Below are positions 8,617-19,000 of a stretch of DNA of 64,000 nt, in pieces. Both the position numbers and the translations under genes were made by a program. Each line of letters starts with the position of its first letter. The stretch's first letter is position 1. Below the pieces are notes generated by a model. It did not search any database and was not told the origin of the DNA. It saw nothing but the letters and a program-made list of their open reading frames with translations. This DNA comes from Parabacteroides sp. 52 (GTDB lineage Bacteria; Bacteroidota; Bacteroidia; Bacteroidales; Tannerellaceae), in contig NZ_QVMG01000004.1 in the NCBI RefSeq assembly GCF_010500925.1, positions 81,411 through 145,410 on the forward strand, written 5' to 3'.

Positions 8617-11600
8617 TTAGAATGTTACGTTAATACCTAAAGAATACTTCCGGGTCATCGGATACATATATCCGTCAACGCTGTTGAGTTCCGGATCGAA
8701 GTATTTGAACAATTTGCTGAATTCACATACATTGTCTCCACTGACATAGAAACGTACCCGTTCCATCAGTATTTTGCGTGTAATGGCTTGTGGCAGGGTG
8801 TATCCGATCTGGAGATTCTTCAAACGGATATACGCTCCATTCTGGATCCAGTGATCCGATATATGTGTATTATGTCCGTTGCCGGCATAATGGCGGGGCA
8901 ACAGGGCATTGGGGTTTTCCGGTGTCCAATAATCGGTATGGAATGTATACGAATAGTTCCCCCATGTATCCTGGAACGGAGCCATCACATGACGGCTCAG
9001 GTAATAGTTCCGTTTGCCTACTCCTTGTATCAACATAGACACATCGAAGTTCTTCCATGTCATGCCCAGGTTCAAGCCGAAGACGAAACGCGGGGTAGTG
9101 GTTCCCAGGTATTTCAGGTCGTTGGGTGCCGAGATCTTTCCATCACCATCCTGGTCGATGTATTTGATATCTCCTATGCCTACTACCGAGCGGTTGATGA
9201 CAGCCGAATTATTTACTTCTTCTTGCGTGGTGAAATAACCATCCGTTTCGTATCCGAAGATCGAACCGAGTGAGTAGCCTTGTGTCTTTTGGTTCACACC
9301 TGCCACGAAGTCGACATAATCTTTTCCGTAATCCACCAGTACGTCTTTCTGATCCGAAAGATTGAAACGGGCCGTATAGGAAAAATCTTTATTGATCCGA
9401 TCCTGCCAGCCAATCGACAAATCCCATCCTTTGACTTCCAATTCTCCGTAGTTTCCGGTTGGCACGGTGATACCGATAGCTGAAGGGATTTCAATATTTA
9501 CCAACATATCTTTATTCTTCTTGATAAAGTACTCGGCCGTTACATTCAGGCGGTTATCAAGGAATCCCATATCGGCAGCGATATTGGTATACACTACGGT
9601 TTCCCAGGTACGGGTTTCGGAAGGCAGATTCGTCATACGCGCCCACTGTGCCAATTCGTTGCCAAAAGGATAATACCCCGCGATGTTATATTGAGGGATA
9701 TGATCGTATAAACCTAAACCGTTCTGGTTCCCCAATTCTCCGTAAGAAGCTCTCAGTTTTAAGTTTGAAAAGATTTTCTGTTCTTTCATAAAGGCTTCCT
9801 CCGTAACTCTCCAGCCGACAGATGCTGAAGGGAAGAATCCCCATTTGTGCTTCTTTGAGAAACGGGAAGAACCGTCGGCACGGAAATTGAATTCCAACAG
9901 ATATTTAGAGGCAAACGCATAGTTGATCCGCATAAATCCGGAGAGCAGTGCCCATTCTTCCTCTTTTACATCGTTGGTCCATCCTTCCGTGGCGCCTAAT
10001 TTCATGGACGGTAGTTCGTTCCCTATTATATTCAAACGAGAAGCCTGCAAGTCTTCATATGCCTGATGCTCAGCAGACCATCCACCCAGGGCATTGATCT
10101 CGTGTTCTTTGATCTTTACGTTATAATCAGCCAGTAACTGTCCGGTCAGGTAACGGGTGTTTGCATTCGTTTGTTTGATGTTATTCGGTCCGGACTGTCC
10201 CGCGGCCATCGATCTTAATCCGTCGGGACCATATTTACCATATTCCCGTCGCCATTCTTTCTTGAGATTTGTAATATAAGTAGCCCCTCCGACAGCTTTC
10301 AATGTTAAGCCTTTGATCGGTTTATAGCTCAATGTGAAGACTCCATCCAGGCGTTGTATCTTTTCTTCTCCTTTACCGCCTTCCTGAAGAGCCTGGATCG
10401 GGTTCGCTTGCATACGGTAACGGGAATAGTTTCCGTTCGGATCGTACACCGGCATATTCGGTCCGGCCTGGATAAAGGTGATATAAGGAATTGTCCAGCT
10501 ACCGAAATGCGGATGGTATTGTTTTTTGGAATTGCTGAAAGAGACACGCGAATCCAGGTTCATCTTTTCCGGAATCAGAACCAGGTCCAGGTTTGAACGC
10601 AGATTGAATAAATCGAAATTGTCCGGTCCGTATTCTGCGAAGAAACCATTTTGATCCAGCCAGTTTCCCGAGATCAGATAATTCACATTCTTTGCTGCTC
10701 TTGAGATCGAAAGGTTATGATTTTGTTGTGTCTGATGATCCATCATCGTACTGATCCAGTCCATCTCTCCGGTATAAATCCAATCGTTTCCGCTGGGAAG
10801 AGCCAATGTGTTGGGATCTTTGATCGCGTCAATGGCGTTTTGTGGGAAAAGAACTGTCAGTCCCGCATTCTCGAATGCCGTATTGGAAAGCGTTGCGTGC
10901 TCCAAGGCGGTGGTACTTTGCGGAATACGGGTAGGTGTGTTGTAAGAGAAATTACCGGAGTATTCGATTTTTACTTTATCGGTACTTCCTTTCTTTGTGG
11001 TAATCAGGATAACTCCTTCCGCAGCACGGGCTCCGTAGATAGCAGCCGAAGCGGCATCTTTCAATACCGAGATCGATTCGATATCTTGCGGGTTGACCCG
11101 GTTGATATTACCCGGCATGCCGTCGATAATCACCAAGGCACCGGCTGAATTGACCGAAGTGGCGCCCCGGATCTGGAAAGAGGAGGCGTTTCCGGGTGCT
11201 CCGTCACTCGATTGCACGGTCAAACCAGCCACGGTACCCTGCAAAGCATCGGTAACGCTTCGGATCGGACGGTTTTCCAGAATATCCCCTTTCACCGTTT
11301 CAACCGAACCTGTGAGGTTCACTTTCTTCTGTGTTCCGTAACCGACAACAACCACTTCTTCCAATGCCTGTGCATCTTCTTCCAGGAATATCTGATAAAC
11401 CTGTTGCTGTTGTTCCACGCGAATCAACTGGGGTTTGTAGCCAATGTAAGAGATATTCAATACATCTCCTACCGACACACTTAGTGAAAACTCTCCGTCG
11501 TAGTTCGTCACTGTTCCGTTGGTGGTTCCTTCCACAACGACAGAGGCACCGGTTACCGGCTCATTCAAAGCCTTGTCTGTAACGGTTCCTTTGATTGTAT

Positions 11601-11670
11601 GCTGCTGCGCATATAGATAAGCCATAGGCGCTAACAACAGAATGAGTAATAATGTGATCTTTTGCTTCAT
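8617..11670 (-). CDS. SusC/RagA-family TonB-dependent outer-membrane transporter (PUL1)
   Basis: 1017 residues. A signal peptide ends near YLYAQ (about residue 21). It is followed by a carboxypeptidase-regulatory-like beta-sandwich domain (HTIKGTVTDKALNEPVTGASV), the SusC signature LEEVVVVGYGTQKK at about 105-120, the TonB plug (SSFQIRGATSV, DIESISVLKDAASAAIYG) and the 22-strand barrel ending in aromatic residue-rich YSLGINVTF. It imports oligosaccharides into the periplasm using TonB energy, together with the downstream SusD. It is the first gene of PUL1, with a promoter box at 11715-11722. The divergent hybrid regulator is its likely activator. Confidence 0.97.
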   Translation of the reverse strand: MKQKITLLLILLLAPMAYLYAQQHTIKGTVTDKALNEPVTGASVVVEGTTNGTVTNYDGEFSLSVSVGDVLNISYIGYKPQLIRVEQQQQVYQIFLEEDAQALEEVVVVGYGTQKKVNLTGSVETVKGDILENRPIRSVTDALQGTVAGLTVQSSDGAPGNASSFQIRGATSVNSAGALVIIDGMPGNINRVNPQDIESISVLKDAASAAIYGARAAEGVILITTKKGSTDKVKIEYSGNFSYNTPTRIPQSTTALEHATLSNTAFENAGLTVLFPQNAIDAIKDPNTLALPSGNDWIYTGEMDWISTMMDHQTQQNHNLSISRAAKNVNYLISGNWLDQNGFFAEYGPDNFDLFNLRSNLDLVLIPEKMNLDSRVSFSNSKKQYHPHFGSWTIPYITFIQAGPNMPVYDPNGNYSRYRMQANPIQALQEGGKGEEKIQRLDGVFTLSYKPIKGLTLKAVGGATYITNLKKEWRREYGKYGPDGLRSMAAGQSGPNNIKQTNANTRYLTGQLLADYNVKIKEHEINALGGWSAEHQAYEDLQASRLNIIGNELPSMKLGATEGWTNDVKEEEWALLSGFMRINYAFASKYLLEFNFRADGSSRFSKKHKWGFFPSASVGWRVTEEAFMKEQKIFSNLKLRASYGELGNQNGLGLYDHIPQYNIAGYYPFGNELAQWARMTNLPSETRTWETVVYTNIAADMGFLDNRLNVTAEYFIKKNKDMLVNIEIPSAIGITVPTGNYGELEVKGWDLSIGWQDRINKDFSYTARFNLSDQKDVLVDYGKDYVDFVAGVNQKTQGYSLGSIFGYETDGYFTTQEEVNNSAVINRSVVGIGDIKYIDQDGDGKISAPNDLKYLGTTTPRFVFGLNLGMTWKNFDVSMLIQGVGKRNYYLSRHVMAPFQDTWGNYSYTFHTDYWTPENPNALLPRHYAGNGHNTHISDHWIQNGAYIRLKNLQIGYTLPQAITRKILMERVRFYVSGDNVCEFSKLFKYFDPELNSVDGYMYPMTRKYSLGINVTF

Positions 11671-11714
11671 CCTTTTTAGTTTTAAGGTGTAAATAATAAG
11701 GTGGATTACAAGGT

Positions 11715-11722
11715 CAAAAGTA
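11715..11722 (-). promoter_or_regulatory. PUL1 susC promoter -7 box (TACTTTTG)
   Basis: The minus strand reads TACTTTTG, a full match to TAnnTTTG, 45 bases before the susC start codon. This gives a leader of about 36 bases. A -33 element is not clear, which fits an activator-dependent promoter. Confidence 0.55.
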
Positions 11723-11810
11723 AGTGCTTGGAAGAAGAAGCCTAGCTGCCTTTTTCGTCATTCATCCTTGTATAACAGATCATTTCGCCATGAAGAAAAA
11801 GACAGGCTAT

Positions 11811-11845
11811 GGTTTTCATTCACGGATGTTAGGGTTTTTATTCAT
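11811..11845. promoter_or_regulatory. Candidate hybrid-regulator operator: direct repeat of GGTTTTYATTCA
   Basis: GGTTTTCATTCAC at 11811-11823 is repeated as GGTTTTTATTCAT at 11833-11845, 22 bases apart. A weaker third copy (GGTTTTCGAATT) starts at 11857. AraC-type output domains of hybrid two-component regulators usually bind direct repeats about two helical turns apart. The site lies between the regulator and susC, about 90 bases upstream of the susC -7 box, which is rather far. Inference only. Confidence 0.35.
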
Positions 11846-11948
11846 TTTACAGACAAGGTTTTCGAATTAACACATACTTTGTCTATTCGCTCTGTTTTTC
11901 TTTTTACCTTTACCTCATACATAAGGAAATTGCCACAGATTCTGCGCC

Positions 11949-14900
11949 ATGAGAATGTTCTATTTTAGTTTGTTGTTATTCATCGGATTCATATCCGATA
12001 TCTATGCTTTTTTTGAAAAGGATATCCGCATACTCACCATGCAAAACGGATTGGCTGACAACAGGGTTGCCTGTGTACATAAAGACCAGAATGGCTTTAT
12101 GTGGTTTGGCACTGATAACGGATTAAGCCGGTATGACGGAAAAAACATAAAGAACTTCCAGATTCCCGGATACTATCTGCAAGTAAGCCATATCCGTGAA
12201 ACATCGAACGATCTCTTATGGCTTATCAGCTCCGACAGTATTGTTTGTTTCGACCGACAGATGGAAAATTTTGTCCCGGTTGTTCATCCGGAGTCTGTCC
12301 GGGATATTTTATTTCCGAAAGACGGTTCGGCCTGGACTTTCACCCCACAGGCTTTATACCAACATACCATTCGTTATGAAAAAGACGTCAAAGGAAACCT
12401 GATTTCCATTTGTTTGGATCAGACTCAAAAGGTGCTGGATCTGACTGAAGAAGAAGCTCCGTTCAATGCTTTCTGTTCTTCACCCCAAGGAGATATCTAT
12501 CTGAGTACAAACAGGGGACAAGTCTTTATTGTAAATGCGACTGATCGGAAACTAATGTTTAAAAGTTCGATTTACAAAACCCTGAACACCTCCCGTCTGC
12601 TTTATCACAACGGACTTCTCTGGTTTGCCAACAATAGGCAGGGAGTAGTCCTTTATGATCCGGAAACAAACAGCTTCCGACAGTATAATTATGTGGCCCA
12701 GGACAGGTGTCCGGTTGTTTCGCATACCGATATTTATCAGATTGTTCCGATTAACGAAGGGCGTTATGTGGCGGTTTCATGGAATGGATATACGGTGTTC
12801 ACACCGGATGGGAACGATCGACTGTCATTTACGACAACAGTATATAATAATACAGCCTCGGAAGTTCACCGGAATATAGAGAACCGGATGATTTCGGCCT
12901 ATTATGATCCTTCGGGTGTTTTGTGGGTTGGAACATCAGGGGGTGGCGTACTGGCTTCGGATTTGCGTCTGCAGTTTTATCAGAAGTTCTATCAAGATAC
13001 GCATAATGAGATCGGAGGAATCATAAAAGACAAAGAAGGTTTTCTCTGGCTGGCAACCTACCATCAGGGCATTATGAAGAGTGAGAAACCTTTTCATCCA
13101 CAGGAAAAATTATCTTTTCAACCGGCATATGTATTACCCTCGTCTCCTTTCATCTGTGCCTGCGAAGATCAGGAAGGTGATTTATGGTTCGGGGGACATG
13201 ACGGAGTTTTGGTCTATTACAAACAAAAAGAAAAGAAGTTTGTTCGAATACCGATACGCCTGGATCACAATACTTTTTATAAAGGCTTGGTCGCTAAGAT
13301 TTTTGCAGACAAAGAAAACCGGTTATGGCTCGGGACAAGCCAAGGTTTATTATTGTATGAAAAAGAGACAGGCAAAGTGACCCGCTACAAAGGCAATTTC
13401 GGACAAATATACACCCTTGCGGAAAGTGCCGGGCATCTATGGATCGGATCGACTAAAGGATTACAAAAATTCAACCTGACAGATAGAACAATCACGCAGA
13501 CCGGATACGAAGAAAAGGCCGGATTGGAAGTGCGAACGATCCGCTCCTTATTGGCTTCTACAGAAAACAAACTATACATCGGATATTCAGGCGGATTCGG
13601 AGTGATGGATATAGCTTCCGACTCAATTAGTTATTTCTACACCACCCGGGAAGGGTTGAGTAATAACTCCGTAGGTTGCATAATGGAAGATGGCAACGGA
13701 GATATCTGGTTGGGCAATAATTCATCCATCTCCCGTTATAGCCGCCACCAAAAACTGTTTTACAACTATTATGTTTCCGGGAATAATTGTTCCGTTTTAT
13801 GGTACGACAGCTATCTGTTCTGGGGCAATAATATGAACCTGACTTACTTCGAGCCTATACAGGTGAAGCATCATATGCACACGATCGACCAGGTGAAGAT
13901 CACTCAGATAGAAGTCGATAATAAACCGGTCGGTATCGGTGAGAAAATAAACGGTCAGACTATTCTCAAAGAAGGGGTTCCTTATACCAAAACATTGACA
14001 TTGAATCAGCAAAACAATCAATTCAGTCTCTCCTTCAGTAATCTTACCTTCTCGGAAGAATTACAGAAGTATATGTACCGGCTCCTGCCACTGCAATCGG
14101 AATGGATTGTTGTCGACGAAGGCGAAAGAGCTTCTTTCACCAATCTGGCGAAAGGGAACTATCTTTTCGAGGTGAAAAGTATTTTCCCCGATGGTTCCAG
14201 TGGCGAAGTGACCACATTAGCCATCACCTTATTGCCGCACTGGTATGAGACTGTCACCTTCCGGTTTCTTGTTTTTTTATTCTTGTCAGCCTGTGTCTAT
14301 CTGTTGTATTGGTGGTTGAAAAAGAAACAGGAAAGAATAGCACAGGAAGAAAAATTGAAACACGAACTGGTTGTTGCCAATCTGGAACGAGAGAAAGAAA
14401 AACAGATACATCAAGAACGTGAGAATTTCTTCACCAATGTCTCGCATGAATTAAGAACGCCTTTAACCTTAATCCTTTCCCCTCTTCAGGAACTGATACA
14501 GGGCAAGGCCGACCCTACCGAGATACAGGAAAAACTATCACTGATATACGGAAACGCAAAGTCCTTGAGTTCGCTCACCGACCAACTATTATACGTACAG
14601 AAAATAGAGGCCGGCATGGTACAATTACATATTTCCTATGCCGATATTGTGCAATTAGTGCGTAAGATTTTCAATTCCTTTAATCAATTAGCCACCATAA
14701 AAAACATTGATTACCAATTTATTCACCAACCGGATGAATTAAGGTTATGGGTGGATGTGTCCAAAATACAATCGGCCCTCCGGAATCTATTGTCGAACGC
14801 ATTCAAATACACCTCTCCTCAAGACCAAATCCGGATCGTATTGAAACAGCAAACAGTCGACAACAACAGCTATTGTACGATCGAAGTGATCGATACCGGA

Positions 14901-15956
14901 ATCGGGATAGATGAGGAATTACAAAAGAGAGTATTCGACTCTTTTATCACCGGCAAAGCCGATCCTTCCATGTCGACCAAGGTAGGCATTGGTTTGCGTA
15001 TTGTAAAAAACACGATGGATCTGCATCATGGCAAAGTATTACTGGAAAGCAATCCGGGAGAAGGCACTAAATTTATTCTTTTTATTCCGGAGGGAAAACA
15101 ACACTTTGCCGAAGACAAATATGAGTTGGAAGAAGAAAAAGATACTGCAGAAAATATAAACGTAACGTATCTTTCTTTGGAACAGACAGAACAACCGAAG
15201 AAAAAGAGTGGCAAACAGATCTTGATTATTGAAGACAATGATGAAATGAGGCAATATATCCGCAGTCTCTTTGGGAAAGAATATATTGTGTTGGAAGCCA
15301 CAGACGGGCAGCAAGGTCTGGATAAAGCGATTGAAGAAGAGCCCGATCTTATTATCTCCGACATCATGATGCCGGTAAAAGATGGGTTTACCTGCTGTGA
15401 AGAGTTGAAATCACAGCTAAAAACAGCCCATATACCTATCATCCTATTGACCGCCAAGGCCGAAGATGCCGATCTGTTGAAAAGTATGCGGATCGGTGTT
15501 GACGATTATCTGATGAAACCTTTTAACCCGGAAGTATTAAAGATTAAAGTCGAAAACCTGATTAGAAACCGGGAAGAGCTTAAGCGTATTTACACCCGGA
15601 CATTATTGACGGTTCAGAATGAACCGGATGAAGAGGATGAAAAGAGTCTTTTTATGCAAAAAGTGATTACGCTTATAGAACTCAACCTGACCCATCCGGA
15701 CTTTAACGCCAAATCGCTCGCGGAGAAACTGAATTGCAGTCAACCTACCTTATACCGAAAAATAAAGTTACACACCGGATTGTCTATCATTGAAGTAATC
15801 CGAAGTATCCGCATGAGTAAAGCTGCTTCCTATCTTATGGAAAGAAAATATTCAGTCCAAGAAGTATGCGAGATGGTTGGGTATAACGATATGAACACCT
15901 TCCGGAAATTTTTTAACAAACAGTTTGGGGTTTCTCCTTCGCGATATGTGGAATAA
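11949..15956 (+). CDS. Hybrid two-component system regulator (HTCS) of PUL1
   Basis: 1335 residues, one polypeptide with all parts of a two-component system. A short signal segment is followed by a periplasmic double beta-propeller sensor (repeats such as GFMWFGTDNGLSRYD and GVLWVGTSGGGV), a Y_Y_Y domain (about 670-760), a single membrane helix (about 769-790) and a histidine kinase. The phospho-acceptor is His833 in NVSHELRTPL, with an ATPase domain after it (IGLRIVKNTMDLHHG). A receiver domain has Asp1138 in SDIMMPVKDG, and an AraC-type DNA-binding domain occupies about 1230-1335. It should sense an oligosaccharide in the periplasm and activate PUL1. It is divergent from susC and ends convergent with the GH31 gene. 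Confidence 0.96.
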   Translation: MRMFYFSLLLFIGFISDIYAFFEKDIRILTMQNGLADNRVACVHKDQNGFMWFGTDNGLSRYDGKNIKNFQIPGYYLQVSHIRETSNDLLWLISSDSIVCFDRQMENFVPVVHPESVRDILFPKDGSAWTFTPQALYQHTIRYEKDVKGNLISICLDQTQKVLDLTEEEAPFNAFCSSPQGDIYLSTNRGQVFIVNATDRKLMFKSSIYKTLNTSRLLYHNGLLWFANNRQGVVLYDPETNSFRQYNYVAQDRCPVVSHTDIYQIVPINEGRYVAVSWNGYTVFTPDGNDRLSFTTTVYNNTASEVHRNIENRMISAYYDPSGVLWVGTSGGGVLASDLRLQFYQKFYQDTHNEIGGIIKDKEGFLWLATYHQGIMKSEKPFHPQEKLSFQPAYVLPSSPFICACEDQEGDLWFGGHDGVLVYYKQKEKKFVRIPIRLDHNTFYKGLVAKIFADKENRLWLGTSQGLLLYEKETGKVTRYKGNFGQIYTLAESAGHLWIGSTKGLQKFNLTDRTITQTGYEEKAGLEVRTIRSLLASTENKLYIGYSGGFGVMDIASDSISYFYTTREGLSNNSVGCIMEDGNGDIWLGNNSSISRYSRHQKLFYNYYVSGNNCSVLWYDSYLFWGNNMNLTYFEPIQVKHHMHTIDQVKITQIEVDNKPVGIGEKINGQTILKEGVPYTKTLTLNQQNNQFSLSFSNLTFSEELQKYMYRLLPLQSEWIVVDEGERASFTNLAKGNYLFEVKSIFPDGSSGEVTTLAITLLPHWYETVTFRFLVFLFLSACVYLLYWWLKKKQERIAQEEKLKHELVVANLEREKEKQIHQERENFFTNVSHELRTPLTLILSPLQELIQGKADPTEIQEKLSLIYGNAKSLSSLTDQLLYVQKIEAGMVQLHISYADIVQLVRKIFNSFNQLATIKNIDYQFIHQPDELRLWVDVSKIQSALRNLLSNAFKYTSPQDQIRIVLKQQTVDNNSYCTIEVIDTGIGIDEELQKRVFDSFITGKADPSMSTKVGIGLRIVKNTMDLHHGKVLLESNPGEGTKFILFIPEGKQHFAEDKYELEEEKDTAENINVTYLSLEQTEQPKKKSGKQILIIEDNDEMRQYIRSLFGKEYIVLEATDGQQGLDKAIEEEPDLIISDIMMPVKDGFTCCEELKSQLKTAHIPIILLTAKAEDADLLKSMRIGVDDYLMKPFNPEVLKIKVENLIRNREELKRIYTRTLLTVQNEPDEEDEKSLFMQKVITLIELNLTHPDFNAKSLAEKLNCSQPTLYRKIKLHTGLSIIEVIRSIRMSKAASYLMERKYSVQEVCEMVGYNDMNTFRKFFNKQFGVSPSRYVE

Positions 15957-16035
15957 TAGGTTGTCGAAAATGTTGAAGTAAAAGCTTTTGTGGAAATTTC
16001 TGACCTCATATTTGAGGTAAAACCCATTCCAAAGA

Positions 16036-16074
16036 ACAGAGGCCATCTCAAAATAAATTTGAGATGGCCTCTGT
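16036..16074. terminator. Bidirectional hairpin between HTCS and GH31 genes
   Basis: A 17-bp stem (16036-16052 with 16058-16074, core GGCCATCTCAAA) closes a 5-base loop. It sits between two convergent gene ends. T runs are weak on both sides, so termination strength is uncertain, but symmetry suits a shared terminator. Confidence 0.65.
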
Positions 16075-16092
16075 ATCATGTTATTTGGGGGT

Positions 16093-19000
16093 TTACTTCA
16101 TATTCAGATTCTTATCCACTAAAATAACATCTGTTATTTTTAAGGAAAACTTTAGTTTCTTTTTTGCTTTCATCTTTATGATGAATAAATCTTCTGTTCC
16201 TTCAAGAGATTCTTTTTTGCCTGTATTAACAAACGTAGGATATAAAGCTTTTACACCGTTAGAATGAAGCCGATCTTTTGTTAAATCGTTCATGGTTTTC
16301 ATATTCAGAGCCTCTATACCTGTGTATTCATAATCTTGAGGATTATATGTAAGGGCAAAGCTAAGCGCATTTACTGAACATAGATCAGCACCTTTTACGG
16401 TGATTTCAACAATATCTCCTTCGTTGTAATTTTGTTTCGACGCAGCTATATGAAGTTTACCCGAAAGTTCTTTTATTGCCGAGCGGCTAACACCGTCTTC
16501 TAGCTGAGTTGTAACAACAGAAATATCATAAGCATCAATTAATCCGTTCTGATTTAAGTCACCTGCACTTACATAATCAAAATCCGAGTCGATCCTTCTT
16601 AAACCTGTATAATTCATATAAGACATCAGGTCATTTTCGTCTACTTTTCCATCATTATTGATATCACCAGGAAGATAGCTTTCTGTACCTGGAACTTTGA
16701 ATATGTACATCTCTTTACCGGAGCCAAAGTTACCAACCGTTTTAGTAATTGACATTTTAATATAACGTGCAGTAGGCTGTTCTGTAAAAGTAAAGATCTT
16801 TATTTCATCGTTCTTTTCCCATTTGAAAGAATCTACAACAACCCAATTGTTTTTATCCATACTATAAGAAATAGTACCTTCTAAAAGTGTTCCGTTGCTA
16901 GCACCTTCACGAGGTAAATAATGGAATTTGTCTAATTTATTAATTGTTTTTAGGTCAATAACAATATCGCTCGGAACAGCTATTGTATCGTATTTAGTAT
17001 GCCATAGGTTTCCTTCGTCAAAGTCGAACATTTTAGAAATACTGGAAGATCTGCTCTGACTTGGAATAGTAGAAGTAGCAACAATTCCATGAATAGCAAA
17101 TTCTAATGGATTGGATTTTGTTGTAACTCCAAACTCAGACCAATCAGAATGTCCGTCTTTGTTTACCGAACGAATTTGGAATGTATAAGTTGTCTCGGCT
17201 TCTAATCCGTCGAATAATAGTTCCGTATCTTTAATTGTCGAGTATCGCATTCCGTTGAAATCAATCTCGTAATAATCTGCATTATTTACAGCGTCCCAAG
17301 TAGCAACCACAGTATAAGCTTCTGTATTCTCTTCTGTAACGGAGGCGTTAGGGGCTGTTAAAGCACCTGTTGACTTCTTATGAGTATCTGTAGGAGCGAA
17401 GACAAATCCTTCAACTGTTAAAGTCGTTTGATTGGAAGTTATATCAGTCGAGGCAAGTTTAACCCAGATTTGAGGATTCTTCGTAATAACTTCTTTCTCA
17501 AATTTGCTTCCGGGAGTTGCAAATCGATTGAGGTTTGGAGCCGTATTGTAAAAATAGACATTACTTCCTTTATTAAAGTCAGCCAATGATTTTACTTCCG
17601 TTAGTTTGATCTTACTTTTCCCTACTTTTGCAGATAACTTCTTTGGCTTGGCAGTAACATTCACTCTAAACTCTGTCGATTTATTTTTAACAAAACCGTC
17701 GAAATCGCCTCTTGTGGGATAAATAGTTATAATAGCATCCCCCTTTTTATTTACATCAGACTCTATTAAGGTAGTAGTTGCCCTATTGAACCGATACTCT
17801 TCGGTCAAACCATCGTCGTCATATTCCGTAAAAGAAGATTTCCCCGAAGGATAAAGTTCATATATACGATTTGTATTATCTATCTGATCTACATTATTAT
17901 TTGAATTAACCATTGGGATGATAGCTCCTGCCTTTACAAACACAGGAAGTTTCCACAGGGGAGAGTCGTAATTATTTAGAATACGATTGCCTTCGTATTT
18001 TTCTCCTGAGAAATAATCAATCCAAACACCTTCGGGAAGATAAATGCCGTTGCGTATGTCATTCCCAAGAGTATCTATTTTTGTTTCTTGATAAATAGGG
18101 GCAACCAAAAAGTAAGGGCCGTATAAGAATTGATATTGAGTTGCCTTACTATAAGTATACGGATTAGGATATTCTAAGAACATAGCCCTGATCATTGGCA
18201 AACCATCGACCGATTCTCTAGCTATGGAATAGGCATAAGGCATGAGCTCTGATTTCATTTTCAAGTACCAACGATTGATAGAAGTAGCCGGTTCACCTAA
18301 AGCATGAGGGTATTTCTCGTTAGAACCCCATCCGTCCATATTCAACTCCATGGGTGTAAATGTTTTCCATTGGAAATCGCGCGTGTTAACTGTCAGGTTT
18401 TTTCCACCGAAAATACCGTCCATATCGGAAGTAATATTCGGCTGGCCGGATAATCCGGATCCTAAATAAGTAGGAATATGAAAACGGATATACTCCCATT
18501 GTCCGCCTGTCTGGTCGCCCGACCAAATAGCTGCATAACGTTGGGTTCCCGCCCAACCATCAAGAGAGATAATAAAAGGACGCGCATTATTTCCGTAGTA
18601 AGTCATTACTTGAGAAGCGTCGGCAATACCGTTTAGGCCAAAAGAATATCCCGGACCGACCCAGGCAACGTCTGTTTTCAATACTCTTACTCCTGCATCG
18701 CGAACTTCTTTCACAATATCGCGTTGAAGAAGAGCTTCAATTTCAGGTTTAGGATGAAGATCTGACTGAGTCCACAAACCAATCTTAACGCCTTTTGCTT
18801 CGGCATAATCACCTAGGCTTTTCAGGTTTTGAATATTACCGTCTAAAGTACCTGTTTGTCCGTAGCCAGCACCATAACCATCGTTTGGAAGAAGCCAGCC
18901 TAAAGGCATATCATGCCTGTTATACCTATCAATTACAGCACGTGCAGAGAATTGATAATTCTCAGGAGTTCCGTTTAAAGACTCTTTTACGCCACCGTTG

